A stretch of DNA of 64,000 nt from Shewanella halotolerans (GCF_019457535.1 NZ_CP080417.1:3162001-3226000); one strand, 5' to 3'. Positions 24,219-33,579 are shown, counted from the stretch's first letter. A program made the numbers and translations. The notes: generated by a model from the letters alone, not told the origin.

Positions 24219-27200
24219 TTATTTGACGTCTTGAGCCATCCCGCTGCTTGGCATAGGCTGCGCCTTAATGGGTAGCACAGGCTCTAACTCCAGCTTCTGT
24301 TTAAGGTAATTCAGCGCCTTATTCAGCTGCGCATCCTTGCCCTTAAAGGTGGCATGTGGCAGGTTATCGACCTCGATATCAGGGCTGATGCCGCGGCCTT
24401 CCACTATCCAGCGTCCGTCCATGGCGTACTGAGGATACTCGGCAACCCGCGCCATCCCTTTATCGGTCAGCGAGTTACGACCCGAGAGCCAGACACCGGC
24501 CCCGGCCGTCTGCTTACCGATGAGCGGTGCCAGGCCTAGTGCCTTGATACCGGCAGAGAAAGTCTCGCCATCTGAATAGGTCAGCTGATCGGTCAGCACC
24601 ACCAAATGACCTCGGAAGGTCTGCTGCATATTGGTGCTTGGTGTGCCTTGGGTTGGCTGCCAGAACATCCAGGCGCGGCGCAGCAGTTTCTCTATGATCC
24701 AGCTGTCGATATTGCCGCCACGGTTGCGGCGCACATCAATGATCAGGCCCTTCTTCTCTATGTTGGCGTAGAACTCACGGGCAAAGTTAGCGATATCGCC
24801 CGAGCCCATGGCATAAAGGTGCAGATAACCTATCTCACCGTCGGCCGCCTTAGCCACCTTCTGGTTATTGTTGTTGACCCAGTCCAGGTATCTCAGCTTG
24901 GCATCGACGCGGTTAGCCACCGGCAGCACGATTGTCTTAAGCGTCTCACGCTCGCGCTTGAGGGTTAGCAGCACCTGCTTGTCCGCCTGGTTGCGCAGAT
25001 GGCGGGCCACATCGGCAACGTTTTCAACCGGCTTGCCGTTGATAGCCAAGATGATGTCGCCCACCTTGGCATCGACATCGACTCTGGCCAGCGGCGAAGC
25101 CTGCTGCGGCAACTCAGCATCGTTTTGATAGATATGGGCTATCTGGACCCCTTGCTTGGTCTGTAACAGGCGGGCACCTAAGTTAGCGCCCTGAGGCTGA
25201 TTAGGATCCTGCGGCAGATCGCCGCCGCGCACCTGAGAGTGCAAGGCATCGAGCTCGCCCATCATCTGCATGAAGATATCGTTCAGTTCGTGACGGTCGG
25301 TCAGTCTGGCCAGCAACGGCTGATACTTGGCCTTGGTCGCCTGCCAGTCGAGGCCGCGCATCTTTTTGTCGAAGAAGGAATCTCTGTGCATCAGCCAGGC
25401 ATCTTCAAACATCTGCTGCCACTCGAGCTGCGGCGAGATCGCCAGTTGCCACTGCTCTGTCTGTACCTTGGCATGGGCAAGATCTTTTGGCAGCGATTCG
25501 CCCGCATCGACGATCAGCATCTCCGCGCCGCCTTTGCTGTGGCGGCGTAGGAAGAGCTTGCTGTCATCGCCAGAGAGCGCATAGCTGGCCACATCTTCGC
25601 TGAAGGTTTCCACCTTAGGGCCGAGGGGATCAAACTTGACCCACATCAGATTGGGGGCCTGGGCGCCATCGACAGAATTTGCCAGCATATAGAGCCCCTT
25701 CTCGGTCACCTGTAGCTGGCTGTAGTTGCCAGAGGCTACCGGCACCTGCCACAGGCGCTTGCTGAGCCCCTGCCACTGAACCTGGGTCTTAGCGGGCTTT
25801 TTGGCCGCTTCTTCCTCTTTGGCCGCTGGCTGATTTAACTCATTTGGCTTACTGAAGGGGAATACCGCCTTTGGCGTCAGCGCCAGGGCGAAGATCTGCC
25901 CGCGCTTATCGAATACCGGCCCCATGTTGCGATCGCCCCAAGGCGAGGTTGGGGTGGCATTAAACTCACGGTTAGAGATGAAATAGAGCCACTGACCATC
26001 ATCGCTAAAGGCCGGCGAGAAAGATTCATACTTGTCGCTGGTCAGCGCCTCAGCTCTCTCCTCTTCCAGAGAATAGAGCACTATCTGTGGTCTTAGCTGA
26101 CCTCTTTCATCCTTAGTGACGGCGATGAAACGGCTGTCATTCGACCAGACCACATCGCCATAGGAGCCGAGTCCCTGACCATTGGTCAATATCTTGCTAT
26201 TACGCCCCTTCTTGAGATCCAAGAGCCAGAGGTCGCCGTTGTAATCATCATGGGCAATGTAGCGTCCATCCGGTGAGAGGCTCAGCGCCATACGCAGGGC
26301 CTTGCCATCTTGGGTGAGCTGTTTAGCCTCATCGCTGCCATCTGCACTGTAGCGCCAGATCTCCTGCTCGCCCGAGGCGTCGCTGATCCCATAGACCCAT
26401 TTGCCATCGGGGCTCATCACGGCGCCGCGAACCCGGTAGTCTCCAGGCAGGGCCAGCTCGACCAGACGCGATCCATCTGTGCCCGCCAGCGCCACATGGC
26501 TGCGGGCGGTGATCACCACCTTGTCGCCGCTGGGCGCCAGGCTGGTGGAGGTGGCATATTTCATCGGCTTGTTGACCCAGTGCTCACGGCGCTCAGGAAA
26601 ATCTGAGGTCAGGTGAATATCCAAGGTCGACACCTGATTGCTGGCGATATCATAAAGCTTGATGTCGGCGCCCTGCTGGAACACCACACGTCCCTGCTCG
26701 AGACGAGCACCGCGTACCTTCCAGTCGCTAAACTGAGTCAGCTGACGCAGGTCTTTGCCATCTAAGCTCATGGACCAGATATTATCGTTACCGCTGCTGT
26801 CGCTGACGAAATAGAGACGGTCTTGCCACAACATGGGCTGGCGCACCGAGCCTTCATGCTCGGCGGTTAAGGGCTGAGCCTCCTGATCGCTGCCAAGCTT
26901 ATAGCGCCACAGCTCTCCCTTGGCGCCGCCGCGATACACCTTGGCGTTATCGCCGGTGGCCTGCAGACCGAAGCGGGTAAAGTAGACATATTCACCGGCA
27001 TCATCCACCACGCCTTCGATGGCATCGGCCAGCGGCAGATCTTGAGTGGTCAGGCTCTTAGGGTCGACGCTTCGCAGCACCCAATAGTTGGCTGGGCCGA
27101 AGGCATTATCGGTGGCGTAGAGCACCTTGCCATCTGGCGTCCAGCCTTGCACCCGCACGCGGCTGTTTTCGAAACTGACTCGCTTGGCGACGCCGCCCTG

Positions 27201-27533
27201 TATGGGCATCACATAGACCTCGCTCGCCCCTTCATAGTTGGCGACAAAGGCAAGCTGCTTGCCATCGTTTGAGATGGCGGCGCCTAGCTCCTGCGCCGGC
27301 AGGCTGGTAAGTCTTCTCGCCTGAGCATCGCCTAACTGCTGAACCCAGAGATCCCCTTCTGCGGTAAATACCAGGGTATCGCCATGAATCGCAGGCGAGC
27401 GGTAGTAGCCTACGTTCTGCTCGGCAGCCTGACTTTCAGCTTTTACATTTTCAGCTTGAGCGGCAAAAAGTGGTGCGGAAGAAGCGGTGCCCAATGCAAT
27501 TGCGCAGCAGGCAAACAGGTGAGAGAGTTTCAT
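24219..27533 (-). CDS. Tricorn-like S41 peptidase with beta-propeller and PDZ domains
   Basis: A 1104-residue secreted protein. A signal peptide ends near residue 24 (LFAAQA). Residues about 40-640 hold WD/TolB-like propeller repeats (SPDGKWVYGISD, SPDGRYIAHDDY, SNDSRFIAVTKDE). A core helical domain follows, then a PDZ domain near 840-900 (GDIILAINGKPVENV) and the S41 catalytic domain with IIDVRRNRGGN and the catalytic Ser in YSDGETFSAG. Tricorn proteases degrade peptides; periplasmic bacterial versions probably recycle peptides. Monocistronic and divergent from a small membrane protein gene. Confidence 0.92.
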   Translation of the reverse strand: MKLSHLFACCAIALGTASSAPLFAAQAENVKAESQAAEQNVGYYRSPAIHGDTLVFTAEGDLWVQQLGDAQARRLTSLPAQELGAAISNDGKQLAFVANYEGASEVYVMPIQGGVAKRVSFENSRVRVQGWTPDGKVLYATDNAFGPANYWVLRSVDPKSLTTQDLPLADAIEGVVDDAGEYVYFTRFGLQATGDNAKVYRGGAKGELWRYKLGSDQEAQPLTAEHEGSVRQPMLWQDRLYFVSDSSGNDNIWSMSLDGKDLRQLTQFSDWKVRGARLEQGRVVFQQGADIKLYDIASNQVSTLDIHLTSDFPERREHWVNKPMKYATSTSLAPSGDKVVITARSHVALAGTDGSRLVELALPGDYRVRGAVMSPDGKWVYGISDASGEQEIWRYSADGSDEAKQLTQDGKALRMALSLSPDGRYIAHDDYNGDLWLLDLKKGRNSKILTNGQGLGSYGDVVWSNDSRFIAVTKDERGQLRPQIVLYSLEEERAEALTSDKYESFSPAFSDDGQWLYFISNREFNATPTSPWGDRNMGPVFDKRGQIFALALTPKAVFPFSKPNELNQPAAKEEEAAKKPAKTQVQWQGLSKRLWQVPVASGNYSQLQVTEKGLYMLANSVDGAQAPNLMWVKFDPLGPKVETFSEDVASYALSGDDSKLFLRRHSKGGAEMLIVDAGESLPKDLAHAKVQTEQWQLAISPQLEWQQMFEDAWLMHRDSFFDKKMRGLDWQATKAKYQPLLARLTDRHELNDIFMQMMGELDALHSQVRGGDLPQDPNQPQGANLGARLLQTKQGVQIAHIYQNDAELPQQASPLARVDVDAKVGDIILAINGKPVENVADVARHLRNQADKQVLLTLKRERETLKTIVLPVANRVDAKLRYLDWVNNNNQKVAKAADGEIGYLHLYAMGSGDIANFAREFYANIEKKGLIIDVRRNRGGNIDSWIIEKLLRRAWMFWQPTQGTPSTNMQQTFRGHLVVLTDQLTYSDGETFSAGIKALGLAPLIGKQTAGAGVWLSGRNSLTDKGMARVAEYPQYAMDGRWIVEGRGISPDIEVDNLPHATFKGKDAQLNKALNYLKQKLELEPVLPIKAQPMPSSGMAQDVK

Positions 27534-27680
27534 AAAGCGCCCATAATTAAGTCGGATTTATTCTTATGGGGCAACAAGGTAGCAAACTTTCCTTAAATCT
27601 ACAGTAATTTGTGGCTAAAGAAGTATTAGCAAATGTGTACAACTATACTTAGGCCAAAATTCCTTCTATCTCGGGTGGCT

Positions 27681-28124
27681 ATGGGACAGGATATCGACAC
27701 TAAGGTGACAAAAAAGGCGCCAGCCTCCAGTGAGCAGAGTCGGCGCATCGCCCAGTTTCTGGCGAGCCAACCCAAGGCGCTGGCGGCAAGCTATAGTCAG
27801 GCACAACTCGAGGCGATAGATAACGCCTTGCAGGGACGCAGCTGGCAGCGACACGCCATAGACAGCCGAGGCACCTTTTCCATCCCCTTTATCCCCTGGC
27901 GTTTCTACTATGTGATGCTGCTGGGGCGCAACCGCCGGGCTTTCACCCGGCGCGAGAAACGTCTCTCCAGCCTGGCGCTGTTTGGCGTCATCATCGCTTT
28001 TACGCTGGTCAGCCTGAGCCTGGGATTACTCCTCCTCTATCTGCTGAAATCCGCGTTGGGGATAGAGCTGTTCGAAGGCCACTCGCTGGGAATTTGGGAT
28101 GCGGTAAAATCTTGGTTTGAATAA
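27681..28124 (+). CDS. Hypothetical small membrane protein
   Basis: A 147-residue protein; an ATG at 27681 preceded by GGGTGG is preferred to one 16 codons earlier. The N-terminal 60 residues are polar and helical (SSEQSRRIAQFLASQP). Residues about 68-85 contain GTFSIPFIPWRFYYVMLLG, followed by a basic stretch RNRRAFTRREKR and one clear transmembrane helix (about 98-122). I do not recognise the family. It is divergent from the tricorn-like protease gene and ends at a bidirectional terminator. Confidence 0.7.
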   Translation: MGQDIDTKVTKKAPASSEQSRRIAQFLASQPKALAASYSQAQLEAIDNALQGRSWQRHAIDSRGTFSIPFIPWRFYYVMLLGRNRRAFTRREKRLSSLALFGVIIAFTLVSLSLGLLLLYLLKSALGIELFEGHSLGIWDAVKSWFE

Positions 28125-28126
28125 CA

Positions 28127-28151
28127 AAACGGGGCACTAAGGCCCCGTTTT
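28127..28151. terminator. Bidirectional terminator
   Basis: Arms AAACGGGGC and GCCCCGTTT around ACTAAG with T-rich flanks on both sides. It separates two convergent transcripts. Confidence 0.82.
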
Positions 28152-28172
28152 CAATGCTATTGTTTGTTGCTA

Positions 28173-28958
28173 TCACTCTTTACTCTGCCGGTGAGCCTTA
28201 ATCTGCTTCACTAACGCTTGCCACTGCGCATGCTGAGGATGGCTGTTATCTTCCAACCTTGGACGCTCCTTGAGCAGTCTCTGGTACAGGGTATCGGCAT
28301 CACTCCACAGCTTGCTATCGACCAGCTGCTGTAGATGGTTCACCGCCTGAATATCCGATATCACCGCCTTGGCCTGAGTCGCTGCCTTTGCATCTGTTGC
28401 TGTATTAAGTTCAGTAGCACCGACTTGCTGCGCGGTTAACGATTCGAGCTCACCTTGCCCATCGGCCTGGTTCTCTGTTTTCAGATCAACAGGCGCTTTA
28501 CGCGCCATCATAGGCACGGCCTGAGGGCTTACCATCTCAGCCTCTCCCGCATCAGCCTGGGCACTCAGGCCCTGCTGCACTTTCGGCTCTTGCTGCTCAG
28601 TTGGCGCTTCCTGCTCGGGCGGCGCAGCCATGCGCATCGCCTGTGGCTCGCTAGCTAGCATGGGCCGGACTTGATCATCTATGGGCGTGGGTCCATTGAG
28701 ATTCAGCAGCAAGAGGCTGGATAACAGCAGCACTGAGGCGGCCGATGACAGCGGCCAGCGATAGCGGCGCCAGAAGCTGACCTGAATAACATTGGCTGAC
28801 CCGCTCTGCCCGCTCTCACCAGCATGTTCAGTTAGACGTTGCTGGGCCATCGCCAGGATACGGGCATCAAGCTCTGTTGATGGCTGCTCTGTGGCCTTAG
28901 CCAGATAGAGCGCCTTTAGCTCGGCATCCGAGAGCATTTTATCGTTTTCATCTGACAT
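28173..28958 (-). CDS. Putative membrane anti-sigma-like protein paired with ECF sigma factor
   Basis: A 261-residue protein. A cytoplasmic N-terminus (about 1-68) with DAELKALYLAKATEQPSTELDARIL is followed by a single transmembrane helix (about 71-90), then a long Gln/Glu/Ala-rich periplasmic region with AQQVGATELNT and a C-terminal helical segment (LQQLVDSKLWSDADTLYQRLLKE). Its start overlaps the sigma factor stop by one base, the usual arrangement for anti-sigma factors. It lacks the HxxxCxxC zinc motif of typical zinc-binding anti-sigma factors, so the role is inferred from position and topology only. Confidence 0.65.
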   Translation of the reverse strand: MSDENDKMLSDAELKALYLAKATEQPSTELDARILAMAQQRLTEHAGESGQSGSANVIQVSFWRRYRWPLSSAASVLLLSSLLLLNLNGPTPIDDQVRPMLASEPQAMRMAAPPEQEAPTEQQEPKVQQGLSAQADAGEAEMVSPQAVPMMARKAPVDLKTENQADGQGELESLTAQQVGATELNTATDAKAATQAKAVISDIQAVNHLQQLVDSKLWSDADTLYQRLLKERPRLEDNSHPQHAQWQALVKQIKAHRQSKE

Positions 28959-29551
28959 TAGACTGCTCCTGCCATTTTCTGTTGCACACAGGCCTTGAGC
29001 GCCTGATTAGCATAACGAATTCGACTCTTAGTGGCCTCCATGCCAACCCCGGCGATCTCACCTATCGCCGCCGCGGTAAACCCCATCTCCACATTCAGCA
29101 GAAAGGCTTCTTTCTGCACATGGGGCAGTAGGCTGATGCAATGCTTTAAGATCAAGGCCTTTTGCTCATCCTCGAGCCGACCGTCCGGGCCGCTCTCATC
29201 GCTTGGGATGACAGCCTCCAAGGACTGCTCCTCGCCTGCCGGGTCGCTTAGGCTGTCCACAGGTTTCAACGCCCTGACATGATCGATCAGCAAGTTATGG
29301 GCGATGCGATAGAGCCAAGTAGTAAACTTGGCGCGCAGCTCATAGCCCGCGGCGGCCTTAATCACCCGGCTCCAGGTCTCTTGATAGAGATCTTCGGCCA
29401 AGGCACTGTCGCCTAGTTGACGCTTGAAATAGCGATACAGGCCACCCTTGTGTTTATGATAAAGCTGCTCAAAGGCGCCTTGATCTCCTTGGGCGTATTG
29501 CGCCATCAGGATTTGATCACTATCTGCTGTTACTTCAGATACCTGTTCCAC
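28958..29551 (-). CDS. ECF-type RNA polymerase sigma factor
   Basis: A 197-residue protein with a GTG start after GGGAG. Region 2 has FEQLYHKHKGGLYRYFKRQLGD and AEDLYQETWSRVIKAA, then FTTWLYRIAHNLLIDHVR. Region 4 has LLPHVQKEAFLLNVEMGFTAAAIGEIAGVGMEATKSRIRYA, a helix-turn-helix that reads the -35 element. It is an ECF sigma factor of the RpoE-like group; the regulon is unknown. It is encoded with a membrane partner downstream, so release from the membrane may activate it. Confidence 0.9.
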   Translation of the reverse strand: MEQVSEVTADSDQILMAQYAQGDQGAFEQLYHKHKGGLYRYFKRQLGDSALAEDLYQETWSRVIKAAAGYELRAKFTTWLYRIAHNLLIDHVRALKPVDSLSDPAGEEQSLEAVIPSDESGPDGRLEDEQKALILKHCISLLPHVQKEAFLLNVEMGFTAAAIGEIAGVGMEATKSRIRYANQALKACVQQKMAGAV

Positions 29552-29989
29552 GCTGGGACTCCCTTATACCGACTCCTCGAGCGGAGTTAGACTCATGCAA
29601 TAGCTGAGTCTGCATCCCTCGACGGGGTTTGTCCATGCTTTGGCAACAAGTTGCTTCGCTTTTCAGCAATTTACGGGTATCTATCCGGGCAAGTCGCGAC
29701 GCCTAGGGCGAAATCTATCCCACGCCTCAGTCATCCTAGTAGCCTTTCATCCAAGCTGTTTATCCAAGCCACTGAATAAAAGTGCCCTTCACAGCTATAG
29801 ACGTTAGGAAAATGAAAAAGGGTTAAGCCTCAGTAAAAAATGAAAGCACCAAAAAAGTAATGAGAGAAATGAATCAGAGATGAGCAAGAGATAGACAAGA
29901 GGCGAGATAAAAAAACGCCACCCGAATAGGTGGCGTCTCAGGCTGATGAAGTCCCTTTATACAGGCATCAAACAGCCATTAGGCAGGCA
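29552..29989. other. Intergenic region upstream of the sigma factor
   Basis: About 438 bases between the sigma factor start and the second purE stop. It should contain the sigma operon promoter. Apart from the purE terminator at 29915-29936 I see no gene or clear structure. Confidence 0.5.
29915..29936 (-). terminator. Terminator of the second purE gene
   Basis: Stem ACGCCACC/GGTGGCGT. On the minus strand it is followed by TTTTTTTATC. Confidence 0.85.
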
Positions 29990-30499
29990 TTAAGCGTTAG
30001 CCAGCTTCTCTTGCAGCTTGGCATCTTTTGCCTGTACGGCTTCGGCCGACTTGGCGCGCTCTTCTTTTACCGCAAGTGCCAGGGCGTCATCACCAACGGC
30101 CAGCATCTGCGCCGCCAGGTAACCCGCGTTCTTAGCACCCGCACTGCCGATAGCTACGGTAGCCACAGGCACGCCGCCAGGCATCATCACTGTCGATAGC
30201 AGAGCGTCATGGCCCTGTAGTGGACCGCAATCTACTGGCACACCGATAACCGGACGTGTAGTGATACCGGCTACAGCACCTGCCAGGTGAGCCGCCAGAC
30301 CCGCCGCGCAGATAAAGACCTTACAACCACGCTCTTCGGCATCGTGAACGTAAGCGTGGGTCGCTGCAGGCGTACGGTGCGCCGAGGTCACCTTGGCTTC
30401 GTATTGAATACCGAAAGTTTTAAGTACATCTAAGGTGGCTTGCATTGTTGGGAGATCAGAATCCGATCCCATGAGTACGGCAACAAATGGCTTAGTCAT
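29990..30499 (-). CDS. Second PurE-family AIR carboxylase/mutase paralogue
   Basis: A 169-residue PurE-family protein with MGSDSDLPTMQATLDVL near the start, SAHRTPAATHAYV, and AAGLAAHLAGAVAGIT. These are the class I nucleotide-binding motifs, but differ from the purK-linked PurE (GAGGAAHLPGM versus AAGLAAHLAGA). The last 30 residues are a charged, Lys/Glu/Ala-rich helix (KEERAKSAEAVQAKDAKL). It is monocistronic. It may catalyse the same N5-CAIR/CAIR step under other conditions, use CO2 directly as class II enzymes do, or act on a related compound. Its pocket keeps the SAHRT histidine. Confidence 0.85.
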   Translation of the reverse strand: MTKPFVAVLMGSDSDLPTMQATLDVLKTFGIQYEAKVTSAHRTPAATHAYVHDAEERGCKVFICAAGLAAHLAGAVAGITTRPVIGVPVDCGPLQGHDALLSTVMMPGGVPVATVAIGSAGAKNAGYLAAQMLAVGDDALALAVKEERAKSAEAVQAKDAKLQEKLANA

Positions 30500-30806
30500 C
30501 TTTTATCCTTTTTGTAGGGTAAGGCTATTGTTTTGCGCGCATTATAGTCATTTTTAAATGCAGATAACAGTGATCGCCGGGATTAACCTAAGTAGAACAA
30601 AAAGGCTTAAGCAGCATTGACTTATCCTCAAAATAACCGCTCGTTATTGTACGCTGATAAAAACAGTGAGTTCTTGAGTTTAAGATAGGCAATATTTCGA
30701 GGAACAATGAGGGCATAACGGCCCCGTAGAGGCATTAACGATAGGGCATGTACCTTATTTGGGCTTCGCCCGCAGCTTAAAAAGCTGACGAAGCCCACAT
30801 CTAGGG
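30500..30806. other. Intergenic region with hairpin
   Basis: About 307 bases upstream of the second purE. TGGGCTTCG at 30770-30778 pairs with CGAAGCCCA at 30789-30797, enclosing a smaller CAGCTT/AAGCTG hairpin. No T-run follows on either strand, so it may be a weak terminator for the lipoprotein gene or a mobile palindrome. A 66-codon frame here has no ribosome site. Confidence 0.5.
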
Positions 30807-31424
30807 TTAACCGAAGAAGAGGCGCCACAACCAGGAGGAGTCTAGGTCTTCCTGACAGCTGCGGTACTGAGCGGCATAACGCTTAGAGCGCTTGTCGACC
30901 TTGTCGGCCACTTTGATCAACCAAGGCTTCTGCCTGTAGGTGCCTCGCTTATATCCGCCCCACCCCTCGTGATAGTTGAGATATTGATTGCGGGCATCCC
31001 ACTTGGAAACCCCATTGATCTTGTGGGTCTTGTAGATAAACCAGCCCATGAAATCCATGGCATCGTCGAAGTTACTGCGGCTCGACCAGGAGTTGCCCGT
31101 CTCGCGTACATAGTCATCCCAAGTCAGCGTCTTAGCCTGGGCGTAGCCATAGGCGTCACTGGCACGGCCGATGGGGATAAAGCCCAAGAAGTACTCCATC
31201 GGCGGCGCCGCGTTGTGTTTAAAGGAGCTCTCCTGATACATCATGGCCAGGGGCACATGTACCGGCACGCCCCACTTCTCGCGGGTATCGACCGCGGCCT
31301 CATACCAGTCTCGATTCTCTTGATAGATGGCGCAGAGGTTTTCAGGGTCCTCTGGCGGTGAGGTGGCGCAGCCCTCCAATGACAGGAAGCTAACGGCAAG
31401 TAAGGCTAAGGAAATCTTTCTCAT
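30807..31424 (-). CDS. SLT-type transglycosylase-like lipoprotein
   Basis: A 205-residue protein starting MRKISLALLAVSFLSLEGC; the lipobox LEGC makes Cys19 the lipid site. The mature protein has VPLAMMYQESSF, where the Glu matches the catalytic Glu of SLT lytic transglycosylases, then DAYGYAQAKTLTWDDY and NYHEGWGGYKRGTY, common in this family. It probably cleaves peptidoglycan at the inner face of the outer membrane. It stands alone between a hairpin and a second lipoprotein gene on the same strand, about 100 bases away. The start at 31424 is chosen to give a normal signal peptide. Confidence 0.82.
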   Translation of the reverse strand: MRKISLALLAVSFLSLEGCATSPPEDPENLCAIYQENRDWYEAAVDTREKWGVPVHVPLAMMYQESSFKHNAAPPMEYFLGFIPIGRASDAYGYAQAKTLTWDDYVRETGNSWSSRSNFDDAMDFMGWFIYKTHKINGVSKWDARNQYLNYHEGWGGYKRGTYRQKPWLIKVADKVDKRSKRYAAQYRSCQEDLDSSWLWRLFFG

Positions 31425-31522
31425 CAACAGACCGAAAACATTAAACACATTGGGCTAGTTTCACATCCTTGCAGTAGAGAAGCAATCGCCAGGCGGCAAA
31501 TTTACCCCATGCTATCAATCCA

Positions 31523-31987
31523 TTAGTTTGATTCGTTGAGGAACTCACACTCATGAGACTCCTGGGCCCACACCACGGGTTGCCAGTAGTCGGTATCCAG
31601 GCCGCGATAGATCTTGTCCTGATTAAACTGAGCCGCCAGGTGATAACGCTGATTCGCCTCCAGATGCAGCGTCAGCGTCTTGGTCTGGCGCGCCGCAAGC
31701 TTCACCTTGAGCCGCGGCGAGTCGATGAGTTCGGCCAGGGTAAACTGATACTCCCCAGGCGCGAGGCGATAGTTGGGCCTTGAGATCACAGGCTTACCAT
31801 TTAGATGGGTCACCACGGCGCGGTACAAGCCCTGAGACTCATCGGGCATCTGATAGCCAGACACGGTCGCGCACAGCGACTCATTATCGGGCCCGGAGGC
31901 GCAGCCCGACAGCATAGACAGTGTCAGCAGACCAATTGCGATGCCAAAGCCTCGGCCGAAACCAGAGCAAATAGCGCGAACCTTCAT
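31523..31987 (-). CDS. Hypothetical lipoprotein co-transcribed with gshA
   Basis: A 154-residue protein with a signal peptide ending in LSGC (Cys29), so it is a lipoprotein. The mature part is beta-rich: a YRAVVTHLNGKPV strand, RLAPGEYQFTLAEL, and KTLTLHLEANQRYHLAAQFN. Two cysteines (SLCATV, HECEF) may pair. I do not recognise a named family. Its start is two bases after the gshA stop, so it is probably in the same transcript, yet a link to glutathione is not evident. Confidence 0.75.
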   Translation of the reverse strand: MKVRAICSGFGRGFGIAIGLLTLSMLSGCASGPDNESLCATVSGYQMPDESQGLYRAVVTHLNGKPVISRPNYRLAPGEYQFTLAELIDSPRLKVKLAARQTKTLTLHLEANQRYHLAAQFNQDKIYRGLDTDYWQPVVWAQESHECEFLNESN

Positions 31988-31989
31988 GC

Positions 31990-33579
31990 TTATACCACTT
32001 GCTCTACCGGCGCGGGCGCCTCGGCAAAATAGTCGGCAAGATACTGCTCGAAGTCCTGCACAGATTCCGCCTCGAGCTTGGCCTGGGCCGCCAAGGATTG
32101 CTCGGCCGCCGCCTCATAGGCCGCCTCAACCTCAGGCGTCAGCGGATAATCACGCAGGGCATGGTAATAGTCTTTCGCCAGGGATTTCACCCACTGGCTA
32201 TGATCTATCCCCTCGGCCAATAGTGCCGACATCACACGGCCAGATAGGGTCTTGGCCGGATCGCGCACCGCCTCAAGCCAATGGGCCAGGCTATCTTGAT
32301 AGGCCTGTCCCTCACCATCGAGCAGCTTAGCCAAGGTGCTTAGCTCACCAAACAGGGACTCGAGCCAGGCCTGTAGCGTGACTTCCTCGCCCCCACGATT
32401 CAGGGTCAATCCAGGCTCACGGCCACGGGTGATCACCTTACTTAGGTTAGCGCCGATGGCGGCCTCATCTGTTGCATCGCTCTTTGGCGATGGCTTCAAC
32501 AGGCAGAGCAGCAGGAAGAGGTCAAGGAAACGCACCTGATCGGCATCTATCCCCACAGGGCTGAAGGGGTTAACGTCCAGTGCCCGCACCTCGATATATT
32601 CGACCCCGGCGCGCGCCAAGGCCTGAGAGGGTTTCTCTCCGGCGAGGGTTACCCGCTTGGCCCGAATGGGCGAGTAGAACTCGTTCTCTATCTGTAGCAC
32701 GTTGGCATTTAACTGACGGAACTCGCCGTCGACCTTGACGCCAATCGCCTCGAAATGGGCCGATGGCATCTTGATCGCCGCATTGATCCCCTCGAGGTAC
32801 TCAGCCAGAGAGTTGTAGCTGATGTTGAGCCGCTCCTGCTCCTTGTTGGTGTAACCCAGATCGCTCATGCGCAGCGAGGTGGCATAGGGCAGATAGAGGG
32901 TGCCTTTGCCTAATTTCTCGAAGGCGAGATCAGTTTGTTGATCTTTGATGAAGGAGCCACACAGCGCCGGCGAGGCACCAAACAGATATGGCAATACCCA
33001 AACCAAACGGCGGTAGTTACGGATCAATCCAAAATAGGATTCAGAGATGAAATCGCCTTTGCTCAGGCGTTTATCCGAGCCTTGATAGAGCAGCTCCCAC
33101 AGGGCATCGGACACAGAAAAATTAAAGTGCACGCCAGAGATGATCTGCATCTGGGCGCCATAGCGATAGGTGAGGCCTTTGCGGTACAGACGCTTTAGCT
33201 GCCCGGTATTAGAACTGCCATAATCGGCAATGGGGATATCGGCCACATCGCCAACATAACAGGGCATGCTCACCGGCCAGAGTTGCTGCTGGCCCAGGTG
33301 CCTTACCGAAAAGGCGTGGGTCTGGGTGAGATCCGTCAGCAAGGCTGAGATATCTTGATAGACAGGGGTGATAAACTCTAACAGGGATTCACTGTAGTCT
33401 GTGGTGATCCGCGAATGGGTCAGGGCCGAGCCGAGCGCCTTAGGATGTTTATCCATGGCCAGATGACCATTTGGTTCAATACGCAATGCTTCGCGCTCGA
33501 TACCCCGTTGCATACCTGCCAGTGCGGCGCTTCCCTGCTCGTTGTCGAGTAGGCCTATCACTTCATCGAAAGAGTTCAA
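31990..33579 (-). CDS. gshA: Glutamate-cysteine ligase GshA
   Basis: A 529-residue protein of the proteobacterial GshA family (about 520 in E. coli). It starts with TTG, as the E. coli gene also does. Recognisable segments are GIEREALRIEPNGHLA, DYSESLLEFITPV, HFNFSVSDALWE and EYIEVRALDVNPFSPVGI, which form the ATP and substrate-binding core. It catalyses the first step of glutathione synthesis. It is followed two bases later by a lipoprotein gene. Confidence 0.96.
   Translation of the reverse strand: MNSFDEVIGLLDNEQGSAALAGMQRGIEREALRIEPNGHLAMDKHPKALGSALTHSRITTDYSESLLEFITPVYQDISALLTDLTQTHAFSVRHLGQQQLWPVSMPCYVGDVADIPIADYGSSNTGQLKRLYRKGLTYRYGAQMQIISGVHFNFSVSDALWELLYQGSDKRLSKGDFISESYFGLIRNYRRLVWVLPYLFGASPALCGSFIKDQQTDLAFEKLGKGTLYLPYATSLRMSDLGYTNKEQERLNISYNSLAEYLEGINAAIKMPSAHFEAIGVKVDGEFRQLNANVLQIENEFYSPIRAKRVTLAGEKPSQALARAGVEYIEVRALDVNPFSPVGIDADQVRFLDLFLLLCLLKPSPKSDATDEAAIGANLSKVITRGREPGLTLNRGGEEVTLQAWLESLFGELSTLAKLLDGEGQAYQDSLAHWLEAVRDPAKTLSGRVMSALLAEGIDHSQWVKSLAKDYYHALRDYPLTPEVEAAYEAAAEQSLAAQAKLEAESVQDFEQYLADYFAEAPAPVEQVV

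Noticed and set aside
27633..27680. Upstream ATG for the small membrane protein
   Set aside because: The site 16 codons later has GGGTGG at suitable spacing, so the longer start was not used.
30628..30828. 66-codon minus-strand frame
   Set aside because: It overlaps the lipoprotein gene end and a hairpin and has no ribosome site.
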